From Candidatus Poribacteria bacterium (GTDB lineage Bacteria > Poribacteria > WGA-4E > WGA-3G), in assembly GCA_022826805.1 (NCBI GenBank), contig JAJDUH010000058.1:1-64000 (forward strand): a stretch of 64,000 nucleotides of DNA, in the 5' to 3' direction. This document shows positions 44,550 through 52,737 of this stretch, piece after piece. Each line of letters begins with the position of its first letter. Position 1 is the first letter of the stretch. The notes below the pieces were generated by a model that saw nothing but the letters and a program-made list of their open reading frames with translations, ran no database searches and was not told the DNA's origin. The translations under genes were made by a program, and so were the position numbers.

Positions 44550-45614
44550 TTAGTTGTCAGCCGTGAGCGAATGAATTGCGAGCGCTGCCGTCTCTGTATC
44601 TTGGAGCGGGGTAGGGGCCACACGCGAGGTCAGGGCATTGATAATGTTTTCTTTTAACTCATCAAACCTGCACCGACGCACAACAGCGTGTTCTTCCATA
44701 TACCGATAAACTTCGTGCCGCTTCGGGAGTCTCGTTTTCTCTGCTGACAGCATGAGGACAGTAACCGGACGTCCACTGCTTGCTGCCTCACAGACCATTG
44801 AGAAGCTATCTGCTGTGACAATAAGCAGGTCACTTAAAGCGAGAATCGCTTGGTACGGGTCGGCGATTTTTGAAGGGGCATCGGGCAGAATAAATAGTGG
44901 ACACCAGTCGGTATCCGCAAGTGTTGATGACAAACGCTCCACCACATCAACAGGGGTTCTGCGCGACGTTGTCACCAATATCTGGACGTTCATTTCCGCG
45001 GCGACTGCTTCACAGATTTCGCTAAGTTTCGTGGCATCCGTTGTAGTGATTGTCTCGTGTCGGTCTGCCCCACCGAGAAGTATGCCGATACGCTGGCAGT
45101 CCGACAGATTGAGTTGGCGTTTCAGACGTTCGCGTTCGGCATTCAGCACATCAGGCGAAATAGGGTTCGGTACGCCAACCGTTTTGCAGATATTGCTTTT
45201 GCCTACCGCACTATGCCATGAAAGCATCGGGAGAATCGCCAGATCAAAATAACGTACCCCAATCGGCGAAGGTCTCCGGCACGTGATCGTCTTGGCACCG
45301 AGGGTTCTACCGAGAAGCAGGTTGATAGCTGCCACGGACGACCCAGTTGAGAGGATAAGGTCAGCGGTTTGAAGGCGGGCGAGGGCTTTATAGGTCTCAG
45401 GAACGAGACTCCACTGGAGGAGCGTCTGGATAAGCGAGGTAGAAAGCGACATTCCACCGAAAATACACATAAAGACCCGCAAAAGATTGTCGCGCCACTT
45501 GCGCCTGAAATGTATCTCAACCCATTCCGTTTGGCATTCAGGCAACTTTTGCACGATACCTAAGGATTGCTTATAGTGTCCCGGTCGATTGTCGCTTAAA
45601 ATAACAACTTTCAT
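44550..45614 (-). CDS. ELM1/DUF1022-family protein
   Basis: A 354-aa protein resembling the mitochondrial-fission ELM1 family found in many Gram-negatives (GT-B-like fold). It opens with MKVVILSDNRPGHYKQSLGI, then GSSVAAINLLLGRTLGAKTI, GILLGGADRHETI, ILVTTSRRTP and VTADSFSMVCEAASSGRPV, which align with nucleotide-sugar binding segments of such proteins. In bacteria the role is not settled. I take ATG 45614 because the upstream GTG lies inside a dispersed repeat (45630-45676). Confidence 0.75.
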   Translation of the reverse strand: MKVVILSDNRPGHYKQSLGIVQKLPECQTEWVEIHFRRKWRDNLLRVFMCIFGGMSLSTSLIQTLLQWSLVPETYKALARLQTADLILSTGSSVAAINLLLGRTLGAKTITCRRPSPIGVRYFDLAILPMLSWHSAVGKSNICKTVGVPNPISPDVLNAERERLKRQLNLSDCQRIGILLGGADRHETITTTDATKLSEICEAVAAEMNVQILVTTSRRTPVDVVERLSSTLADTDWCPLFILPDAPSKIADPYQAILALSDLLIVTADSFSMVCEAASSGRPVTVLMLSAEKTRLPKRHEVYRYMEEHAVVRRCRFDELKENIINALTSRVAPTPLQDTETAALAIHSLTADN

Positions 45615-45629
45615 TAGAAGTAGGGGGAT

Positions 45630-45676
45630 CTTTAGAAGGTTTTCCACACGCGGAAACCTTCTCCCACTGTGTGCTG
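45630..45676. repeat. 45-bp imperfect repeat, copy 1
   Basis: CTTTAGAAGGTTTTCC, then ACACGCGG, AAACCTTCTCCCACTGTGTG. Self-pairing of AGAAGG...CCTTCT forms a hairpin. A diverged copy lies at 52635-52677. Confidence 0.6.
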
Positions 45677-45684
45677 TAACCCTC

Positions 45685-46452
45685 TTAATCTTTCGCTGGT
45701 GCTAAAGAATACGCAATTAACACTGCACCTTTACTGTCTTCGTTTTCAGTTTTGACAATACCTACGTGCGGCGCAAACCATATCGTTTGACGATCCTGCC
45801 ATGTTTCAGTTTCTAAAAAAAGTGTTTGCGTGATTTCCGTCTGATATTTGATCTGGTAGGTCTCCTCAAAATTTTCCGCAGGCGTCTCAAGCGGACCTTG
45901 GGCAACGACTTCCCCTGTAATACGCATAATCACCTCGAACGGGAACTGCAGCAGTGCAAGATTCTGCAAACTGATGCTTCCGCTAATCTTCAGGTTGAGT
46001 GCCTCCCATTGAGAATTAAGAATTAACGGAAACTGGAAGAAGGTAAGTTCAGGGTCCGAAATTGAATCTACTGCAACGCTTAATTGTAAACCCGCGAAAT
46101 CATCTTGTACCGATGCGAGGAGTTCATTTTGAATGTAGCTGTCTATCTCTCCGCTGACAGCAAAAAAAACTTGATTCTCTGTAATCCGATAGTATACAGG
46201 CTTCAGAGGATCAAATTCAGTTTCCTGCGGTTGCGGCGTATCCTTGAGAATGCGATAGTGCTTTCCGTCAATGTTGGTCTCGCCATTAACTTCAACTGTC
46301 CCTTGGGTGCCGTCAGAATTTAGATAAGTCCATCGGCTTCCGACCGTATCAGGAAAATAGTTTGGTATCTGCTCTATCGGTTCAGGGGTTTCATCCGAAC
46401 CGCAGCCGAATAGCAATAAAATACCACAGAAAATAAGGAAAGTCAATCGCAT
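45685..46452 (-). CDS. lipoprotein of unknown function
   Basis: A 255-aa lipoprotein with lipobox LLFGC (Cys17). The mature part begins with a proline and glutamate-rich spacer and then YFPDTVGSRWTYLNSDG, a pattern common to beta-rich DUF-type lipoproteins of related lineages. The rest is predicted beta strands with no cysteine or known catalytic motif. AAAGGA is before the ATG. It is divergent from the ADP-ribosylglycohydrolase. Confidence 0.75.
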   Translation of the reverse strand: MRLTFLIFCGILLLFGCGSDETPEPIEQIPNYFPDTVGSRWTYLNSDGTQGTVEVNGETNIDGKHYRILKDTPQPQETEFDPLKPVYYRITENQVFFAVSGEIDSYIQNELLASVQDDFAGLQLSVAVDSISDPELTFFQFPLILNSQWEALNLKISGSISLQNLALLQFPFEVIMRITGEVVAQGPLETPAENFEETYQIKYQTEITQTLFLETETWQDRQTIWFAPHVGIVKTENEDSKGAVLIAYSLAPAKD

Positions 46453-46596
46453 CTCTTTCCTTTGCGTAACCTCTTCTTTTTTCAGATTTGTTAGTTAGAT
46501 AGTATTAGATAGGACTTTACCCTTGTCTGTCGAAGTATCATCAATCCTTAATGGATAGTATAACACATTGGGAACGAAATTGACTTCTTTTTTCGT

Positions 46597-46625
46597 TTGA
46601 CAATCGCTCCAAAAGGGACTATACT
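46597..46625 (+). promoter_or_regulatory. promoter of the ADP-ribosylglycohydrolase
   Basis: TTGACA (46597-46602), 17 bp and TATACT (46620-46625) lie 45 bp before the start codon. Confidence 0.65.
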
Positions 46626-46670
46626 TGAAGATAAGGTTCTTCTGACAATCATCACTGCGAAGGAATAAAC

Positions 46671-47447
46671 ATGTTAGGTGCGATTATAGGCGACATTGTC
46701 GGCTCCATCTATGAGTGGGAACCGATCAAAACCAAGGATTTTCCTTTCTTTGGGGATGACTGCCAGTTCACAGATGATTCGGTATGCACTGTGGCTGTCG
46801 CTGATATTCTTCTGCACGACCTTCCGCCCGCGGAGACGATGCAGGTGTGGTGTCAGCGTTATCCAGGGCGCGGCTACGGTGGGAATTTTGGGGCCTGGAT
46901 TTATGCCGATCCGCCCGAACCCTACAACAGTTTCGGCAACGGTGCAGCGATGCGTGTCTCACCAGCAGCGTTCCTGAACCGAGACAATCTGGAAGCTGCA
47001 CTCTCCGCCACCAATAAGGTAACCGAAATTACCCATAATCATCCAGAGGGCATAAAAGGTGCGCGGGCAACGACTTATGCCATCTGGCTCGCGTATCGAG
47101 GTGTGAAGCCAGAGACCATCCGCGAGATTATCATTGCCGACTGTCGCTATGACTTAACGCGAACAATTGACGAGATCCGTCGCGATTACTTTTTCGATAT
47201 AACCTGCCAAGGAACGGTGCCCCAAGCGATAACATGTGCCTTAGAATCAGTGAGCTATAAAGACGCAATCCGTAATGCTATCTCTCTTGGTGGTGATGCC
47301 GACACCCTCGCCGCCATCGCCGGTCCCATCGCCGAGGCACTCCACGGCATCCCCGACGAACTCATAGCACAGACAAAAACCCGCTACCTCTCCGATGCCC
47401 CAGACATCCTCGAAATAATCCAAGAAATGTATCAGTCCCAATCATAA
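46671..47447 (+). CDS. ADP-ribosylglycohydrolase family protein
   Basis: A 258-aa member of the DraG/ARH fold. It starts with MLGAIIGDIVGSIYEW, then CQFTDDSVCTVA (Asp35, Asp36) and closes with SLGGDADTLAAIAGPIAEA; these provide the two magnesium ligand clusters. It should cleave ADP-ribose from proteins, nucleic acids or small molecules. No partner ADP-ribosyltransferase is seen within the window. It could alternatively act on non-protein substrates as some homologues do. Confidence 0.88.
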   Translation: MLGAIIGDIVGSIYEWEPIKTKDFPFFGDDCQFTDDSVCTVAVADILLHDLPPAETMQVWCQRYPGRGYGGNFGAWIYADPPEPYNSFGNGAAMRVSPAAFLNRDNLEAALSATNKVTEITHNHPEGIKGARATTYAIWLAYRGVKPETIREIIIADCRYDLTRTIDEIRRDYFFDITCQGTVPQAITCALESVSYKDAIRNAISLGGDADTLAAIAGPIAEALHGIPDELIAQTKTRYLSDAPDILEIIQEMYQSQS

Positions 47448-47480
47448 AATTCCCTGCCCCACCGGTTTTCTCTCAAAATT

Positions 47481-47578
47481 GGTAGGCGCGGTTTCTTAGA
47501 GGAAACACCCCAGCAAAAACACCTCGCCGGTCTTCCCTTCAAAATCCCTCCTTTGTAGGAGCGAGTTTTGCTCGCGAC
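47481..47578. repeat. cluster of dispersed repeat fragments upstream of the Mrr gene
   Basis: Three short elements follow in line. GGTAGGCGCGGTTTC (47481-47495) recurs inverted at 55443 and 55505. A 19-mer, GAAACACCCCAGCAAAAAC (47502-47520), recurs exactly inverted at 55534-55552. A REP-like hairpin GTAGGAGCGAG-TTTTG-CTCGCGAC (47555-47578) recurs at 61510-61533 with changed stem bases that still pair. Confidence 0.7.
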
Positions 47579-47585
47579 TTGTCTC

Positions 47586-47613
47586 TTGACAAACAGATTT
47601 AATGCGTTATACT
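47586..47613 (+). promoter_or_regulatory. promoter of the Mrr-like nuclease gene
   Basis: TTGACA (47586-47591), 16 bp and TATACT (47608-47613) lie about 75 bp before the chosen ATG. Confidence 0.55.
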
Positions 47614-47686
47614 TTTAATACATTGTTCAAACTATTGCGGTCCAAAAATCGTAGAAATTTAAGTGCTATCGGAGATTCGAATAAAA

Positions 47687-48562
47687 ATGCCTATACCTAC
47701 TACTGATGAAATGGTTCTACCTGTTCTTCAACATATCGCTGACGGTCAGGAATATCGCCGTCTAAGCATTCTCGATATGCTTACCGAACATTTTTCGCTT
47801 ACTCAGGATGAGAGGGCGCGTCTAAGTAAAAGTGGACAGATGGAAAAGTATCTGAGTCGTAAGGGATATATAAATCAAGCCAGTAAATGGCATTATCATA
47901 TAACGGCTCTCGGGCGTGAATTTTTAAATCTAAGCCTAGAAGAATCTTCTGCTCCTGATCTGCACACTGAAGCGGGGGTAAGTCCATCGGTTGTTAATTC
48001 TGCGGAGAACAATGGGCTTGCGGATGATAGCCGCCTCCCTGATAAGTCTATTGAGGAAAATTATCATACGATTCAAGAAAAATTGGCAGCAGACCTTTTA
48101 GAGAGAATCAAAAACAACACTCCTACTTTTTTCGAGAAACTCGTTATTGATCTTCTCGTCAAAATGGGATATGGTGGTTCACGAGAAGACGCAGGGCGAG
48201 CTGTAGGCCGCAGTGGCGATGGTGGCATTGACGGTATCATTAACGAAGATAGACTTGGACTTGATATGATTTACGTTCAAGCAAAACGATGGCAAAGCAG
48301 CGTGAGTGAACCGCCAGTTCGAGATTTTGTAGGGGCATTAGATGGAGAAGGCGTTCAAAAGGGAGTTTTCATTACTACCTCGAATTTTAATCCAGCAGCT
48401 AGGAATTTTGCAGAGAGAACTTCTAAAAGGATTATACTTATAGATGGGAAACAACTCACGCAGTTAATGATTGAACATAACGTCGGTGTTTCCGTAGAGA
48501 AAACTTACGAAATCAAACGCGTAGATTCCGATTATTTTTCTGAAAACACTGAAAATTCCTAA
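47687..48562 (+). CDS. Mrr-type restriction endonuclease
   Basis: A 291-aa nuclease. Residues 1-85 are an Mrr N-terminal winged helix (LPVLQHIADGQEYR, LTEHFSLTQDERARL, then the W-HYHITALGREFL strand). After a poorly conserved linker (about 85-125), residues 140-265 form the Mrr catalytic domain: FFEKLVIDLLVKMGYGG (Glu150), RSGDGGIDGII (Asp182), YVQAKRW (Gln198, Lys200). Such enzymes cut modified DNA. The start at ATG 47687 fits a conserved MPIPTTDEMV opening; a GTG 24 nt earlier is also possible. The AAA/nuclease gene follows 24 bp later. Confidence 0.88.
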   Translation: MPIPTTDEMVLPVLQHIADGQEYRRLSILDMLTEHFSLTQDERARLSKSGQMEKYLSRKGYINQASKWHYHITALGREFLNLSLEESSAPDLHTEAGVSPSVVNSAENNGLADDSRLPDKSIEENYHTIQEKLAADLLERIKNNTPTFFEKLVIDLLVKMGYGGSREDAGRAVGRSGDGGIDGIINEDRLGLDMIYVQAKRWQSSVSEPPVRDFVGALDGEGVQKGVFITTSNFNPAARNFAERTSKRIILIDGKQLTQLMIEHNVGVSVEKTYEIKRVDSDYFSENTENS

Positions 48563-48586
48563 GCATATCCACGGTAAGAGGAAAAG

Positions 48587-50188
48587 ATGAAGACTTTTGG
48601 AACTCAAGGTCCCGTAAATCCTAAAGAGAATTATGTTGTCTCCCGCACTACGGAGATCGCTGACTTCATTGACCGTGTGAAAAAAGGCAAATATATCGTC
48701 CTCTTCGCTCCCCGACAAACTGGCAAGACTACGCTCTTCCGCGCAGCTATAGACGCTCTTATAGACGAAATGTATTTCCCAATCCAACTGAATTTCGAGT
48801 TATACGTAGACTATCCTGCCTCCGATTTTTACTGCTCTTTCTATAAGAGGCTTTGCGAGGAAATTAAGGGCGTTTTTAAGAAACGTGGTACTACGCCTTC
48901 TAAAGTGTTAAACCAATTTTTGGAGGACACGGAAGTAAGGGATCAGGTTTCAATGATGGAATTCTTTAAGCAGTTAGTCGGCTTATTACCGCATCAAGGT
49001 AATTCCCAAAAAATCGTTCTCATCATTGACGAATTTGATGGTATTCCGCCTGAGGCTGTGCGTGGTTTCCTGCACGCACTCCGTTACATTTACCTCGAAC
49101 AATCGGACTCCCGATGCCCCTATAGGGTCGGCATTGTTGGGGTCAAGAACATTACCCAACTCAATTATGACCGATCAATCTCGCCTTTCAATATCCAAGA
49201 TGAATTCCATTTGCCCAATTTTACACTCGCACAAGTTCGAGAACTACTTGAGCAGTATACCGAAGAAGTCGGGCAAGCCTTTGCTTCTGAAGTCATCACC
49301 GCTATTTATGAACAGACTGCTGGACAACCCTTTCTCGTCAATCGGTGCGCGCAGATTCTCACTGAGGAAATGAACATACCCAAAAGCAAAACGATTACGA
49401 TGTCTCACTTTTCTCAGGCACATAGACGGATCCTTCGTGAACGGAACACCCACATAGAGCATTTGCTTACCAATATCCGCAGAGATCGTCGATTTGAAAG
49501 TCTCCTCATGCGAATTGTCTCTTATGAGAGAGGTTTACTTTTCAGTTTAGACAATGACATCATGAATGAACTTACAATTTATGGCGTTATCGCAGAGGGG
49601 ACAGACGGTATGTGTGAGATCGTCAATCCGATCTATCAACATCGCATTCTGCAGGCATTTAAACCGACGATTAATGGGTTGGAGAGTGATTATTTCGCTG
49701 AAGAAAACGGTGATGATTTTATTGATTATCTAATGCCTGGCGGAGTGATAGAGATGGGCGCACTCCTTGATAACTTTCAGGCGTTCATTGCACGAGTCGG
49801 TTTTCGTATCTTGCAAGTGCCAGATACGCCGCAGGAGTATGTCGGTCAGCACCTGCTTTATGCCTATTTGGATCACTTTGTCCACATTATCGGTGCCAAT
49901 ATGTTTCTGAAAGTCCAAACTGGACGAGGGAGGGTAGACCTCCTTATTGTCCACAACCAGCGCAAATACATAGTTGAAACAAAGATTTGGGAAGGAGATC
50001 GTTACTATCAGGCAGGAAAAAAACAACTCGCAACGTATCTCAAGTTAGAAGGGACACAAGAAGGCTACTATGTTGTATTTGACCATCGCAGCAATCCTAC
50101 CTCACGCCTCGAAACCGAAACAATAGACGGTTTGAAAATCCGAAGTTACGTTATTCCTGTCCTGCAAGAACGACCTTCAGCGGTTTAG
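48587..50188 (+). CDS. AAA-type ATPase with C-terminal PD-(D/E)XK nuclease domain
   Basis: A 533-aa protein. Walker A is APRQTGKTT (41-49) and Walker B is IIDEFD (146-151). Later ATPase features include the sensor-like GVKNITQLNYD and a helical lid (GQPFLVNRCAQILTEEM). The last about 95 residues are a nuclease core: GRGRVDLLIV, then YIVETKIW and a glutamine-bearing helix (KKQLATYLKLEGTQEGYYVVFD). This ATPase plus nuclease order matches the AAA-ATPase_like/PDDEXK_9 families, whose role is unclear. Being 24 bp behind an Mrr nuclease suggests a joint defence-type unit. GTAAGAGG is the likely ribosome site. Confidence 0.8.
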   Translation: MKTFGTQGPVNPKENYVVSRTTEIADFIDRVKKGKYIVLFAPRQTGKTTLFRAAIDALIDEMYFPIQLNFELYVDYPASDFYCSFYKRLCEEIKGVFKKRGTTPSKVLNQFLEDTEVRDQVSMMEFFKQLVGLLPHQGNSQKIVLIIDEFDGIPPEAVRGFLHALRYIYLEQSDSRCPYRVGIVGVKNITQLNYDRSISPFNIQDEFHLPNFTLAQVRELLEQYTEEVGQAFASEVITAIYEQTAGQPFLVNRCAQILTEEMNIPKSKTITMSHFSQAHRRILRERNTHIEHLLTNIRRDRRFESLLMRIVSYERGLLFSLDNDIMNELTIYGVIAEGTDGMCEIVNPIYQHRILQAFKPTINGLESDYFAEENGDDFIDYLMPGGVIEMGALLDNFQAFIARVGFRILQVPDTPQEYVGQHLLYAYLDHFVHIIGANMFLKVQTGRGRVDLLIVHNQRKYIVETKIWEGDRYYQAGKKQLATYLKLEGTQEGYYVVFDHRSNPTSRLETETIDGLKIRSYVIPVLQERPSAV

Positions 50189-50227
50189 ATTGAATGTGGG
50201 CTAATTTGCTATCTGCCCTCTGTTTCT

Positions 50228-51409
50228 TCAAACCACTTCCATCCAAACCCCCGGCACAAACCCCGGATACTCACCTTCACTAAACGCCGGATAATAGACA
50301 TCCTCGCCACTGAATTCGTGAACCGTCTCACCACCGCTGCCATCAGGAATATGTACACGGCAAGTATAATCGCTCTCACGGAACAGCTGCTGCGGTGTCG
50401 GTGCAGATGGGTCAACACGATACTCCGCTAACGCCGCTTCATCCACCGTAATCCCCAACCCAGGCGATTCCGAAACAGCAATCGTCCCATCAACAACAGT
50501 CAACCGCGTCTCAAGCAGATCGGATTCCCACAATTCATGACACGTAATCGCAGGCAATTCTGCTTGTGATAACACCGCACCCAGATGCACTGAGTATGCC
50601 GTCGTAATCCCCGTGCCCACCATCTGGAGCCAGAACGGTTGCGAGAACGACGCACAGAGCGCATTCGTTCGCAGGAGCGCGTTCACGCCACCACCGACAA
50701 CAAACCCACCACAACACCGCGCATGCAGACACGATTCGTTGAAATGCTCAACAATCCGTTTCTGCACATTCACTTGCAACCGTGCCGCACCCATTACATC
50801 TGTGCCGAGATAGTACGGACTCTCGTAGATAGCGACGTTTGGATGTTCATCTAACTGCTGCAGCACAGGAATCGCGTTATCTGCAGTCCGCAAGAACCCG
50901 TTGAAATCGATGTCGAGCCGATAATCTGCTGGCACTGCATCACCGACCGCCTCCGCCTGCGCGAAGATGTCCCGCCACGGACGCGCCTTCAACTTTGCCG
51001 ACGTGTAACCCCGTTTTACCGATTCTTGGACTTCCGCCACCCAATCCTCCGGGGGCATATCGATATCCCACCACGAAATAGGGCACTGCTCGCGAACCTT
51101 CGGACCAATGAGTTGATAGACCGGCACATCAACGGATTTACCAATCGCGTCAAAAAGCGACATCTGAATGCCGAACCCGATGCTATCATCGTTCATACAT
51201 GCAAACGCGTTCTGTCCGATCACCTGTTCAATATTTGCCGATTCATCTCCTAAATTTTCGCCATAACCGATAACGCCGTTGCTAAGTTCAACACGGTAAA
51301 CGTGAACCCGTTCGCCGTGTGTTAAGGCACGGTGCATGTGTCGGCTAACCCGCTCGTGGTAGAACGGCACGTTCAAAGGAATCGCTTCGAGATGTTTGAT
51401 GCTAAGCAT
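50228..51409 (-). CDS. mandelate racemase / muconate lactonizing enzyme family
   Basis: A 393-aa enolase-superfamily enzyme that abstracts a proton alpha to a carboxylate. The capping domain covers about 1-110. The barrel shows the KxK pair (Lys139, Lys141 in SAKLKARPW), the metal ligand Asp166/168 in RLDIDFNGF, Glu196 in AIYESPYY, and a likely third acidic ligand in IVEHFNES. The substrate is probably a sugar acid or similar; not decidable. GGAGAG precedes the ATG. Confidence 0.85.
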   Translation of the reverse strand: MLSIKHLEAIPLNVPFYHERVSRHMHRALTHGERVHVYRVELSNGVIGYGENLGDESANIEQVIGQNAFACMNDDSIGFGIQMSLFDAIGKSVDVPVYQLIGPKVREQCPISWWDIDMPPEDWVAEVQESVKRGYTSAKLKARPWRDIFAQAEAVGDAVPADYRLDIDFNGFLRTADNAIPVLQQLDEHPNVAIYESPYYLGTDVMGAARLQVNVQKRIVEHFNESCLHARCCGGFVVGGGVNALLRTNALCASFSQPFWLQMVGTGITTAYSVHLGAVLSQAELPAITCHELWESDLLETRLTVVDGTIAVSESPGLGITVDEAALAEYRVDPSAPTPQQLFRESDYTCRVHIPDGSGGETVHEFSGEDVYYPAFSEGEYPGFVPGVWMEVV

Positions 51410-51510
51410 GAGGTCTCTCCCAAGATTTTAAAAATACGCTTACGCCATTGTATCATATTTCTAAGTCACCGTGTAAAATATTCCCACATCGCTCCTTTTT
51501 CGCCTCCGCT

Positions 51511-51531
51511 GGCGAGGTTTCTAACCTCGCC
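51511..51531. repeat. GGCGAGG hairpin, 9-bp perfect arms
   Basis: GGCGAGGTT and AACCTCGCC flank a 3-nt loop. The sequence is a member of the GGCGAGG hairpin family also present at 26569 and 43033. Confidence 0.7.
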
Positions 51532-51601
51532 ATTTTGTAGACTGCAGGTTTTTGCAAGAAAACCTACACGGTTTACAACTAAAGAGGATAATTACACGTA
51601 G

Positions 51602-51628
51602 GTTGGGTTGAACGGAGTGAAACCCAAC
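51602..51628. repeat. GTTGGGTT hairpin
   Basis: GTTGGGTT (51602-51609) and AACCCAAC (51621-51628) bracket GAACGGAGTGA. Sequences of this form (GTAGGTTGGGTTGAACG...) recur as intergenic repeats in several bacterial phyla, recalled from general knowledge. Confidence 0.6.
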
Positions 51629-51633
51629 ATTGT

Positions 51634-51668
51634 ACCTTATAACGCATAACTGTTAACTCACAACGCTT
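51634..51668 (+). repeat. heptanucleotide repeat array (5 units)
   Basis: Units read ACCTTAT, AACGCAT, AACTGTT, AACTCAC, AACGCTT. It abuts the -35 of the dioxygenase promoter. Confidence 0.6.
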
Positions 51669-51672
51669 TCTA

Positions 51673-51701
51673 TTGACACCACCCCGTTTTGTTGCTATAA
51701 T
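51673..51701 (+). promoter_or_regulatory. perfect consensus sigma70 promoter
   Basis: TTGACA (51673-51678), 17 bp, TATAAT (51696-51701), about 57 bp before the dioxygenase start. Confidence 0.8.
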
Positions 51702-51757
51702 ATCTATAACGAATACAACATTGAAATGCCCTTGTTTTCGCAAGTAAGGAGCACTAT

Positions 51758-52621
51758 ATGGCAAGCATTAAACCCTTTACTGTCTCGAATGAACTCTTGG
51801 ATCAGCCTGGAAAACTCCAACAACAGGCACAGCAAGACGGGTACCTCTTTTTTCGTGGCTTAATTGACGCAGATTCCATCTACAACCTACGTCGAGATTT
51901 CTTGGAAATCTGCCATAGACACGGCTGGGCACAAGGTGGAGACGTCCTGATGGACGGCATCCGAACGGGTGGTCCGTACATGGAAGGCGATGACGGGTAT
52001 TGGCCCGTTTTAGATGAATTCCAATCCATGGAATCCTTCCACGCTTTCGCACACCATCCAGCGATTTTAGATATGTTGGATAAGCTTTTTGGTGAAAAGA
52101 CACTTGTGCATCCGCGGAATATTGGAAGAATTATGTTCCCCGAAAACACGAAGTACACAACGCCAGCACATCAGGATTATATCCACATCCGAGGCACAGA
52201 AGATACCTATACCGCATGGATACCGCTTGGACCCTGTCCAACGGAGTTAGGCGGCTTATCGATATTATCTGGATCGCATCGAAGTGGGATCTATCCAGTT
52301 AAACCCGCATTTGGTGCCGGAGGACTCGGTATTGATACAGAACCCTTGGAAGCAGACGGACTCTACTGGGTTTCTGGAGACTACGAGATCGGCGACGCCC
52401 TATTTTTTCATAGTCACGCCGTTCACAAGGCACTGCCCAATCAGACCTCCGATCGGATCCGGCTCTCAGTCGACTATCGTTATCAAGGATCATCGCAACC
52501 CGTCACAGAGAGTTCGCTATTGCCGCACTTCAACCGAATGGACTGGGACGAAATCTATTCCGGTTGGAACTCAACGCAGTACCAGTACTATTGGAACGCT
52601 TTCGATCTGAATAGAGTTTAA
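51758..52621 (+). CDS. phytanoyl-CoA dioxygenase family protein
   Basis: A 287-aa Fe(II)/2-oxoglutarate-dependent oxygenase. The iron ligands are visible as HQD (His138, Asp140) and the distal histidine in HAVHKALPN (His223), with an arginine at about 235 (RIRLSVDYRY) placed to bind 2-oxoglutarate. The family hydroxylates diverse substrates and is often abundant in related marine symbionts. TAAGGAG lies before the ATG. It is transcribed from a consensus promoter. Confidence 0.9.
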   Translation: MASIKPFTVSNELLDQPGKLQQQAQQDGYLFFRGLIDADSIYNLRRDFLEICHRHGWAQGGDVLMDGIRTGGPYMEGDDGYWPVLDEFQSMESFHAFAHHPAILDMLDKLFGEKTLVHPRNIGRIMFPENTKYTTPAHQDYIHIRGTEDTYTAWIPLGPCPTELGGLSILSGSHRSGIYPVKPAFGAGGLGIDTEPLEADGLYWVSGDYEIGDALFFHSHAVHKALPNQTSDRIRLSVDYRYQGSSQPVTESSLLPHFNRMDWDEIYSGWNSTQYQYYWNAFDLNRV

Positions 52622-52634
52622 AAGTAGTAGAATC

Positions 52635-52677
52635 TTTAGAAGGTTTCCGACACGCGGCTTTCTCCCGCTGTGTGCCA
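52635..52677. repeat. 45-bp imperfect repeat, copy 2
   Basis: CTTTAGAAGGTTTCCGACACG, then CGGCTTTCTCCCGCTGTGTGCC. It matches 45630-45676 except for a loop change and lost pairing on the right arm. Confidence 0.6.
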
Positions 52678-52737
52678 TCCACAGCGTATTAAACATCCCA
52701 TGTGTTGCCCTCATTTTTCAAAGGAAACAGAAATCAA

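Noticed and set aside
44450..44623. N-terminal extension of the duplicated-domain protein
   Set aside because: It would overlap the ELM1-like gene end and hide the signal peptide; ATG 44449 has the ribosome site.
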